Part shown: piece by piece, positions 1-5,020 of the stretch | Layout of the letters: each line of letters opens with the position of its first letter | Position numbering within the stretch: position 1 is the stretch's first letter | Origin: Burkholderiales bacterium | GTDB lineage: Bacteria > Pseudomonadota > Gammaproteobacteria > Burkholderiales > Burkholderiaceae | Assembly: GCA_903643055.1 (NCBI GenBank) | Contig: CAHJWV010000197.1 | Span: 1 to 5,020, forward strand | Length of the DNA: 5,020 nt | Direction: 5' to 3' | Notes under the pieces: model-generated | Databases searched by the model: none | What the model was told of the DNA's origin: nothing | What the model saw: the letters and a program-made list of their open reading frames with translations, nothing else | Translations under genes and position numbers: made by a program

Positions 1-716
1 CATGGCCGGCGCACGCTGCGGAAACGCCGGCGCAGACCTATGCGCTGCTGTCGCTGGTCGGCGACCGCCTGACCGCTGTCACGCAGGCACCGAGTATCGG
101 CTCGAGCCTCGACAAGAACCTGCGCGAACGCATCGATGTCAAAGGGCCAGACCTCGTCAAGCTCGCGCTGATGTCGGCCGACGATGCGGTGTCACGGCTG
201 TTGCCCGGCATCCAACCCGTGCTGCTGATGGCCAGCGACAAGCAGCTCTATGAAGTGCAAAACGAGTTGTTCGAGAACAGCCCGGAAGCCTCCGCGTCGC
301 GCCAATCGCTGCAGAAGATGCTGCGCAGCGCCAAGGCCACCCGGCTGATCCTGATCAGCGGCTTTCGCGCCGACACGAGCATCAAGCTGGCTCGCAACCA
401 CACCGGTACCGGCAAGCTGAGCGGCCTCGGCTTCTTCATGGAAGAGGTCAAGCTGATCAACGAAGAATCGCTGGAAAAATCAAGTGGCTACCTCGCGCCC
501 TATGCCTACCTGCGCATCAGCCTGATCGACGTCGACAGCATGAAGGTCTTGCAGGAAGGGACGGCCACCGCGTCGAAAGTCATCACCTTGCCCATCACCT
601 CGGCATCTTCGCGCCTGTGGGACACGTTGAATGCCGAGCAAAAGGTCACCGAGCTGAAGGAAGTCATCGACGCCGCGATCGCGAAAGCCATGCCCTTGGC
701 GCTCGCCGCCCCGTAA
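1..716 (+). CDS. Unrecognised probable exported protein, 5' end missing
   Basis: The reading frame is open from base 3 to the TAA at 714-716, giving about 237 residues, so the gene starts before the window. The first visible residues, WPAHAAETPAQ, look like the end of a signal peptide with cleavage after AHA, so nearly all of the mature protein may be visible. The sequence alternates amphipathic helices (for example YEVQNELFENS and ASRQSLQKMLRS) with strand-like segments (TRLILISGF, YAYLRISLIDVDS), has no further membrane span and no cysteine, and ends in LALAAP. This suggests a soluble periplasmic alpha/beta protein. I do not recognise the family. It lies 25 bases ahead of creC on the same strand and is probably co-transcribed with it. 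That position is usually taken by creB, but nothing here resembles a response regulator. Confidence is high that it is coding and low for function. Confidence 0.8.
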   Translation, partial: WPAHAAETPAQTYALLSLVGDRLTAVTQAPSIGSSLDKNLRERIDVKGPDLVKLALMSADDAVSRLLPGIQPVLLMASDKQLYEVQNELFENSPEASASRQSLQKMLRSAKATRLILISGFRADTSIKLARNHTGTGKLSGLGFFMEEVKLINEESLEKSSGYLAPYAYLRISLIDVDSMKVLQEGTATASKVITLPITSASSRLWDTLNAEQKVTELKEVIDAAIAKAMPLALAAP

Positions 717-741
717 ACGTTCGCCTCGCGCTGCTGCCAGC

Positions 742-2187
742 GTGATCACCCAACGCACCCGCATCTTCCTCGGCGTCCTGCTGGTCTACGTCGTCGGCGT
801 CGGCCTGTTGATGTATCGCCAGCTGGAGGAGATCGACCCGCGCTACCGAGAGTCGGCCGAAGAGTCGCTGGTCGAAACGGCGCAGCTGCTGGCCACGCTG
901 GTCGAAGGCGTGTCGCGTGATGGCACGTTGCAGGCCGATGCGCTCGGCCCGGTGTTCCAGGCCTTGTACGCCCGGCGCTTCAAGGCCGACATCTACGGCT
1001 TCGAGAAGACGCGGGTCGAGCTGCGACTGACGGTCGTCGACCGTGGCGGCACCGTGGTGTTCGACTCGCTGAACCGCTCGGTCGGGCAAGACCATTCGCA
1101 ATGGCGCGACGTGCGCTTCGCGCTGCAAGGCGACTACGGTGCCCGCACCACGCCCGACATCGCCAGTGACCCCAGCACCGCGGTGATGTATGTCGCAGCG
1201 CCCATCCGTGTGGCGAATCAGATCATCGGCGCCGTTAGCGTCGGCAAGCCGGCGCAAAGCTTCGGCCAGTTCATCGAAGCCGCGCGGCGCAAGACGCTGA
1301 TCGTCGGCACGATCTCGGTCACCGCGGTGCTGCTGCTGATGGTGATGGTGTCGGTCTGGCTGGTGCGGCCCTTCGGCTTGATCGCCGACTATGTCCGCTA
1401 TGTGCGATCGCAACGCTCGTTCAACCTGCCACGGCTCGGCCGGCGCGCGCTGGGCGTGATCGGCGCGGCCTACGACGAGATGCGCGATGCGCTGGCCGGC
1501 CGCAACTATGTGGCTGACTATGTGCAGACGCTGACACACGAAGTGAAGAGCCCGCTGTCGGCGATCCGCGGTGCGGCCGAGTTGCTGCAAGAACCGATGC
1601 CCGATGCCGACCGCGCACGCTTCGTGGCCAACATCGCGCGCGAGACCTTGCGCATTCAAGAGTTGGTCGACCGGATGATGGAACTCACCGCACTGGAATC
1701 GCGCCGCAGCCTGGACAAGGCCACGCCGGTGGCATTGCATGCGCTGCTGGCCGAGGTCGCGGCCAGCGCGCAGGCCAGTGGTGCGGCACGCGGCATCGAG
1801 GTCACCGTGCGGCCGAGCGACGACGCGGTCGTCGAAGGCGATGCCTTCCTGCTGCGCCGCGCGTTCAGCAATCTGGTCGACAACGCAGTCGACTTCTCAC
1901 CGCAAGACGGGGCTGTGACCATCGAACTGCAACGCCACCGCAGCACCGTCGACATCCGCGTGCACGACCAAGGGCCGGGCATTCCGGAATACGCTGGCGA
2001 CAAGGTGTTCGAGAAGTTCTATTCGCTGGCGCGGCCGCACTCGCGCAAGAAAAGCACCGGCCTCGGCCTGGCTTTCGTCAAGGAGATTGCCGAGCTGCAC
2101 CACGGCCGGGTGACGCTGGCCAATGCTGCCGGCGGCGGCGCGCTGGCGGTGTTTTCGCTGCCGCTGGCGGCTTCAACAAGTCACTGA
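742..2187 (+). CDS. creC: Two-component sensor histidine kinase CreC
   Basis: An inner-membrane histidine kinase of 481 residues, close to the 474 of E. coli CreC (formerly PhoM), which phosphorylates the response regulator CreB. Membrane segments lie at about 8-25 and 186-207 and enclose a periplasmic sensor domain (26-185). This domain carries CreC-like signatures: VVFDSLNRSVGQD (105-117), DYGAR (131-135), VMYVAAPI (148-155) and SVGKP (166-170). A HAMP-like linker follows. The kinase core has the H box THEVKSPLSAIRG with phosphoacceptor H266, the N box with N377 and N381, G1 DQGPGI (409-414), the F box around F423/F426, and G2 TGLGL (439-443). All key residues are present, so it should be active. 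The GTG start is chosen because the first membrane segment begins eight residues in, as in E. coli; no other start lies near and the Shine-Dalgarno is weak. The gene follows the upstream exported-protein gene by 25 bases. Neither creB nor creD is adjacent. Confidence 0.93.
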   Translation: MITQRTRIFLGVLLVYVVGVGLLMYRQLEEIDPRYRESAEESLVETAQLLATLVEGVSRDGTLQADALGPVFQALYARRFKADIYGFEKTRVELRLTVVDRGGTVVFDSLNRSVGQDHSQWRDVRFALQGDYGARTTPDIASDPSTAVMYVAAPIRVANQIIGAVSVGKPAQSFGQFIEAARRKTLIVGTISVTAVLLLMVMVSVWLVRPFGLIADYVRYVRSQRSFNLPRLGRRALGVIGAAYDEMRDALAGRNYVADYVQTLTHEVKSPLSAIRGAAELLQEPMPDADRARFVANIARETLRIQELVDRMMELTALESRRSLDKATPVALHALLAEVAASAQASGAARGIEVTVRPSDDAVVEGDAFLLRRAFSNLVDNAVDFSPQDGAVTIELQRHRSTVDIRVHDQGPGIPEYAGDKVFEKFYSLARPHSRKKSTGLGLAFVKEIAELHHGRVTLANAAGGGALAVFSLPLAASTSH

Positions 2188-2257
2188 AGCGGCAAGCCGG
2201 CGAGCTCAGTGCGAAGGCGACAGCGACCTGCGCCGTCGCGCCCAGCATCACTTCACT

Positions 2258-2482
2258 TCACTTCCTGCTGTAGACGATCTTCTTCGCGCCGCCTTCGCAG
2301 CTGCCGACGACCTTGGCTTGCGCGTCCACCTTGTCGGCCTCGACCACCTCCAGCGTGTAGCCGGCCACCGCATTCGCGACGAGTTTCGCGTCGATCTCGG
2401 TCTTCAGTTCATCGCAAGACTTCTGCGCCCAGGCCGGGGCCACGGCGGCGAGCAACACACACGACAAGGCAAACACTTTCAT
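2258..2482 (-). CDS. DUF1161 family small exported protein
   Basis: A 74-residue protein with a signal peptide (MKVFALSCVLLAAVAPAWA, cleavage after AWA at residue 19) and a mature part of 55 residues. The mature chain begins QKSCDELKTEIDAKL, continues through GYTLEVV, and ends VVGSCEGGAKKIVYSRK, the pattern I associate with DUF1161 proteins of proteobacteria. Two cysteines, C23 and C62, probably form a disulphide in the periplasm. No biochemical function is known to me for this family. An ATG at 2509 would add nine residues (MSFISRISS), but it lacks a Shine-Dalgarno and would spoil the signal peptide; the ATG at 2482 has AAGGA eight bases upstream. The gene is convergent with creC (70-base gap) and divergent from the VIT/vWA gene, so it interrupts any single operon across the window. 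Confidence 0.88.
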   Translation of the reverse strand: MKVFALSCVLLAAVAPAWAQKSCDELKTEIDAKLVANAVAGYTLEVVEADKVDAQAKVVGSCEGGAKKIVYSRK

Positions 2483-2490
2483 CGAACTGA

Positions 2491-2495
2491 TCCTT
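2491..2495 (-). promoter_or_regulatory. Ribosome binding site deciding the DUF1161 start
   Basis: On the minus strand, AAGGA lies eight bases before the ATG at 2482. No comparable motif precedes the in-frame ATG at 2509, so this site supports the shorter, 74-residue product. Confidence 0.7.
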
Positions 2496-2596
2496 GAGAT
2501 GAATGACATACAGGGACGAATAGGAGCGGCATTGTGGCGTCCGGATGCCGTTTGAACATCCCCAGTTGCGCACCCAATGCTTGTCTTCGCAATGGC

Positions 2597-2612
2597 TTCA
2601 CGCAGCCTTCAC
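2597..2612 (+). promoter_or_regulatory. Candidate CreB operator (cre tag, TTCAC-N6-TTCAC)
   Basis: Two perfect TTCAC half-sites, at 2597-2601 and 2608-2612, are separated by exactly six bases (GCAGCC), putting them 11 bases, one helical turn, apart. This matches the known cre/blr tag bound by CreB-type response regulators in E. coli and Aeromonas. It lies in the divergent intergenic region, oriented toward the VIT/vWA gene and 91 bases before its ATG, close to a gene for the cognate kinase type. I found no other copy with this spacing on either strand of the window by eye. That CreB binds here in this organism is inference, because the tag is established mainly in gammaproteobacteria. Confidence 0.65.
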
Positions 2613-2635
2613 ACAAGCCGCCACAGGCTTCAAAT
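2608..2635 (+). promoter_or_regulatory. Possible promoter of the VIT/vWA-exosortase operon
   Basis: The second cre half-site extends to TTCACA (2608-2613), a four-of-six match to the sigma-70 -35 box TTGACA. After a 16-base spacer comes TCAAAT (2630-2635), a four-of-six match to TATAAT. Transcription would begin around 2642, leaving about 60 bases of leader. A weak -35 overlapped by an activator half-site would be typical of an activator-dependent promoter. Both boxes are imperfect, so this is a tentative call. Confidence 0.35.
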
Positions 2636-2693
2636 GCGCTTCGCAGCACCGACCGATCCTTGCCGCCAGGCCGCCCATTCCGGTCGTGCCCCA

Positions 2694-2698
2694 AGGAG
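2694..2698 (+). promoter_or_regulatory. Ribosome binding site deciding the VIT/vWA start
   Basis: AGGAG, within AAGGAG, lies five bases before the ATG at 2704. The frame is open further upstream to an ATG at 2545, but that one lacks such a site and the added residues are not signal-like, so 2704 is taken as the start. Confidence 0.8.
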
Positions 2699-2703
2699 AA
2701 ACC

Positions 2704-4776
2704 ATGCTGCCCCTGTCACGCGCTTTTAACCGCGCCCTTCAACCGCCCACCCGAATCGGCCGGGTGTTGCTGTGCGTTGCGATGTCGATCTATGCCGCGC
2801 TGTTGATGCTGATGTGGTCGCCTGCGCGCGCCGATGATTCCGAAGCCGTCAAAGGCGAAAGCCCGTACTTCATCGTCAACAGCAGCGAGCCCGGCACCGA
2901 CCGCATGCCGCTGAAAGGCACGCAAGTCGATGTGCGCATCAGTGGCGTGATCGCCGATGTCACGGTGACGCAGCACTACCGCAACGAAGGCCAGCGCGCG
3001 CTGGATGCGCGTTATGTTTTCCCCGGCTCCACGCAAGCCGCCGTCTACGCGATGAACGTTCGCCTCGGTGACCGGCTGATGACCGCGCGCATCAAGGAAA
3101 AGCAGGCCGCACGCATTGAATACGAGGCGGCCAAGAGCGCAGGCAAGACCAGCGCCTTGCTGGAACAACTGCGGCCCAACGTATTCGAGATGAACGTCGC
3201 CAATATCCTGCCCGGCGACGACGTCGCGGTCGAGTTGCGCTACACCGAGCTGCTGACACCGACCCAGGCGCAATACGGCTTCGTCTTCCCGACCGTCGTC
3301 GGCCCGCGCTACAACAGCCCGCAGGCATCGTCATCGAAAGGCGGCGCCATCGGCAGTGCTTATCTGAAACGCGGTGAAGCCTCGCCGGCCCGCTTCGACC
3401 TGAAGCTGACGCTCGACGCACCCGTCGCGGTGAAGGAGATCATTTCCAGCTCGCACGACATCCGCGTCGATGGCAGCGGCACGACGCACGCCAGCGTCAC
3501 GCTGGCACCGGCAGCTGCCGAGCGCCCCGACAACAACCGCGACTTCATCCTCGGCTACCGCCTGGCCGGTGACCGCATCGAATCGGGCCTGATGCTGTTC
3601 CGCGGCGCGGAAACCACCGGCGGCGAAAACTTCTTCCTCGCGATGGTCGAGCCACCGAAGGCGATCCCGGGGCAGCAGATCAACCCGCGCGAATACATCT
3701 TCGTCGTCGACATCTCCGGTTCGATGCACGGCTATCCGCTGGAGACCTCGAAGGTGCTGCTGCAGAACCTGATCGGCAGCCTGCGCGCAAGCGACACCTT
3801 CAACGTGATGCTGTTTTCCGGCAGCAACCGGATGCTGTCGCCGCAGTCGGTGCCGGCCACGCACGCCAACATCGAACAGGCGATGAAGACGATCCGCGAG
3901 ATGGGCGGCAGCGGCAGCACCGAGATCGTGCCGGCGCTGCGCCGCATCGCCGAGCTGCCGAAGAACGAAGACGTGTCGCGCAGCGTGATCGTCATCACCG
4001 ATGGCTTTGTCAGCGTCGAAGCCGAAGTCTTCAAGCTCGTGCGCCAGAACCTGAATCGCAGCAACGTGTTTGCCTTCGGCATCGGCAGCAGCGTCAATCG
4101 CCACCTGATCGAAGGCATCGCACGCGCCGGCCAGGGCGAAGCCTTCGTCGTCACCAAACCCGCCGAAGCAGCGGCCCAGGCCGAACGGCTGCGCCAGATG
4201 ATTGCCTCACCGGTGTTGACGCAAGTCAAGGCGCGCTTTGAAGGTTTGGATGCGTACGACATCGAGCCGGCCCAGTTGCCCGATGTGCTGGGCGGCCGCC
4301 CGGTGCTGGTGTTCGGCAAATGGCGTGGTGACGCCAGCGCGGCCAGGCTGGTGGTCGAAGGCCGTACCGCCAGCGGCGCTTACCGCAACGAGCTGAGCGC
4401 CGCCGGCCGTGAAGACGCGAGCGCTGCCGCGCTGCGCCATCTGTGGGCCCGCCAGCGCATCGCCGCGTTGAGCGACCAGGAAGCTCTGGAAGGCGGCAGC
4501 GCGCAAAAGCAGGCCATCACCGAACTCGGGTTGACCTACAGCTTGTTGACACAGTACACGAGCTTCATCGCCGTCGACCAACGCGTGCGCAATCCCAACC
4601 CGGCGTTGTCGGCCGAGGTCGATCAGCCTTCGCCGCTGCCCGAAGGCGTCAGCAACCTGGCAATCGGCGCCGAAGTGCCGAGCACGCCAGAGCCGGGTGC
4701 CGTGCTGGCACTGCTGGTGGTGATGAGCGTCGTCGGTGCGACCTTGTGGTCGCATCGCCGCCGGGCGGCGGCCTAA
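2704..4776 (+). CDS. VIT and vWA domain surface protein with PEP-CTERM sorting tail
   Basis: A 690-residue exported protein resembling inter-alpha-trypsin-inhibitor heavy chains and the marine proteobacterial sortase targets. Order of parts: a signal peptide with a long basic n-region and a hydrophobic core at about 21-38, cleavage after ARA (residue 43); a VIT domain (about 66-183, with VTQHYRNEG, YVFPGS, and ARIEYEAAK); a vWA domain from about 330 with a complete metal site, D336-x-S338-x-S340, T406 and D433; a helical region ending in ITELGLTYSLLTQYTSF, typical of the family; a proline-rich linker (about 634-664); and the PEP-CTERM tail. The tail consists of P662-E663-P664-G, a hydrophobic span to about 683, and R685-R687. 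An exosortase would cut near PEP and release or attach the protein outside the inner membrane. The metal site suggests ligand binding, but the ligand is unknown. A probable exosortase gene follows after 37 bases, and a cre tag precedes the gene. Confidence 0.9.
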   Translation: MLPLSRAFNRALQPPTRIGRVLLCVAMSIYAALLMLMWSPARADDSEAVKGESPYFIVNSSEPGTDRMPLKGTQVDVRISGVIADVTVTQHYRNEGQRALDARYVFPGSTQAAVYAMNVRLGDRLMTARIKEKQAARIEYEAAKSAGKTSALLEQLRPNVFEMNVANILPGDDVAVELRYTELLTPTQAQYGFVFPTVVGPRYNSPQASSSKGGAIGSAYLKRGEASPARFDLKLTLDAPVAVKEIISSSHDIRVDGSGTTHASVTLAPAAAERPDNNRDFILGYRLAGDRIESGLMLFRGAETTGGENFFLAMVEPPKAIPGQQINPREYIFVVDISGSMHGYPLETSKVLLQNLIGSLRASDTFNVMLFSGSNRMLSPQSVPATHANIEQAMKTIREMGGSGSTEIVPALRRIAELPKNEDVSRSVIVITDGFVSVEAEVFKLVRQNLNRSNVFAFGIGSSVNRHLIEGIARAGQGEAFVVTKPAEAAAQAERLRQMIASPVLTQVKARFEGLDAYDIEPAQLPDVLGGRPVLVFGKWRGDASAARLVVEGRTASGAYRNELSAAGREDASAAALRHLWARQRIAALSDQEALEGGSAQKQAITELGLTYSLLTQYTSFIAVDQRVRNPNPALSAEVDQPSPLPEGVSNLAIGAEVPSTPEPGAVLALLVVMSVVGATLWSHRRRAAA
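4687..4764 (+). other. PEP-CTERM sorting signal of the VIT/vWA protein
   Basis: This segment encodes residues 662-687. PEPG is followed by an uninterrupted hydrophobic stretch (AVLALLVVMSVVGATLW) and then an SHRRR cluster three residues before the end. These are the three parts of a PEP-CTERM signal in the right order and at the right place, the extreme C-terminus. Confidence 0.88.
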
Positions 4777-4813
4777 GCCCTCCCGATGAACGCTGGCCTG
4801 GAGATGCCCTTCG

Positions 4814-5020
4814 ATGAACACCTCTTTCAACACCACCGTGATCGGCCGCTGGCAAGGCCGCTTCAACGCGATGCCGCCGCTGGCCTGGCTGGCGCTGCAG
4901 GCTGCGGCTTTGTGGCCGCACTGGCGATGGGCCGCGGCGCGCATGGCCGATGGCTCGGACGACCCGCTGGGCCTGGCGGCACTGGCCGCCTTGCTCGCGC
5001 TGCTGTGGCGCATCGAGCCG
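4814..5020 (+). CDS. Probable exosortase, N-terminal part only
   Basis: The frame from the ATG at 4814 stays open to the window edge (69 residues). A GGAGA at 4800-4804 gives a nine-base spacing to this ATG. After a polar N-terminus come a hydrophobic segment (PPLAWLALQAAALWP, about 21-35), a loop WRWAAARMADGSDDPLG and a second hydrophobic segment (LAALAALLALLW). A tryptophan-rich first helix followed by a DGSDDP-like loop and another helix resembles the N-terminus of exosortase/archaeosortase proteins. Exosortases are polytopic membrane proteases with catalytic Cys, Arg and His; those residues would lie beyond the window and cannot be checked. It follows the PEP-CTERM gene by 37 bases on the same strand, which strongly suggests a dedicated substrate-enzyme pair. 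I cannot assign the Xrt subtype. A different polytopic membrane protein is the main alternative. Confidence 0.68.
   Translation, partial: MNTSFNTTVIGRWQGRFNAMPPLAWLALQAAALWPHWRWAAARMADGSDDPLGLAALAALLALLWRIEP

Noticed and set aside
1327..1349. A repetitive CTGCTG/ATGGTG tract in creC
   Set aside because: It encodes the leucine, methionine and valine residues of the second membrane segment and needs no other explanation.
664..1740. A 358-codon open frame on the minus strand across creC
   Set aside because: It lies opposite an unambiguous creC. Its His/Gln/Arg/Asp-rich composition is the usual antisense artefact of GC-rich coding DNA.
2223..2239. A small inverted repeat (GCGAC, seven-base loop, GTCGC) between creC and the DUF1161 gene as a terminator
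   Set aside because: The stem has only five pairs and no T-run follows in either direction, so it is not distinguishable from chance in GC-rich DNA.
2252..2264. TTCACTTCACTTC, a tandem of TTCAC units near creC
   Set aside because: The units abut with no six-base spacer, and they encode the end and stop of the DUF1161 gene. It is a short direct repeat and not a cre tag.
2545..2703. An in-frame N-terminal extension of the VIT/vWA protein starting at an ATG at 2545
   Set aside because: The added 53 residues are not signal-like, no Shine-Dalgarno precedes 2545, the stretch contains the cre tag, and an AGGAG lies ideally before the ATG at 2704.
4786..4980. An alternative start at the ATG at 4786, in another frame, for the gene after the VIT/vWA protein
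   Set aside because: That frame gives an Arg/Gly/Ala-rich product without membrane segments. The frame from 4814 gives clear hydrophobic helices and has a GGAGA upstream.
3331..5013. Long minus-strand open frames opposite the VIT/vWA gene and the exosortase
   Set aside because: They have no recognisable domains, show antisense-type composition, and overlap well-supported genes.

Overview
The window is GC-rich bacterial DNA with tightly packed genes and the codon use of a betaproteobacterium. The content (a CreC-type histidine kinase, a DUF1161 protein, and a PEP-CTERM/exosortase pair) fits the Burkholderiales, for example the Leptothrix/Rubrivivax/Roseateles group. The genus is inferred from gene content, not demonstrated.

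Layout. (1) 1-716, + strand: the 3' part of an unrecognised gene for a probably exported protein. (2) 742-2187, + strand: creC, the membrane sensor histidine kinase of the CreBC system, complete. (3) 2258-2482, - strand: a 74-residue exported DUF1161 protein, convergent with creC. (4) 2483-2703: a divergent intergenic region with a Shine-Dalgarno for each flanking gene, and a perfect TTCAC-N6-TTCAC direct repeat at 2597-2612. That repeat is the 'cre tag' known as the CreB recognition sequence in gammaproteobacteria. (5) 2704-4776, + strand: a 690-residue VIT + vWA surface protein with a signal peptide, a complete MIDAS site and a C-terminal PEP-CTERM sorting tail. (6) 4814 to the window end, + strand: the N-terminus of a membrane protein that looks like an exosortase, probably the enzyme dedicated to the preceding protein. 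No gene-free stretch exceeds 300 bases.

How the genes may work together. The VIT/vWA protein and the exosortase look like a substrate-enzyme pair in one operon. The main hypothesis is that the neighbouring CreC kinase, through a CreB regulator not seen here, controls this operon through the cre tag in its promoter region. This would resemble the Pds arrangement of marine proteobacteria, where a two-component system sits beside a sortase and a VIT/vWA target, but with a Cre kinase and an exosortase instead. The tag and the sorting tail are read directly from the sequence. The regulatory link is inference.
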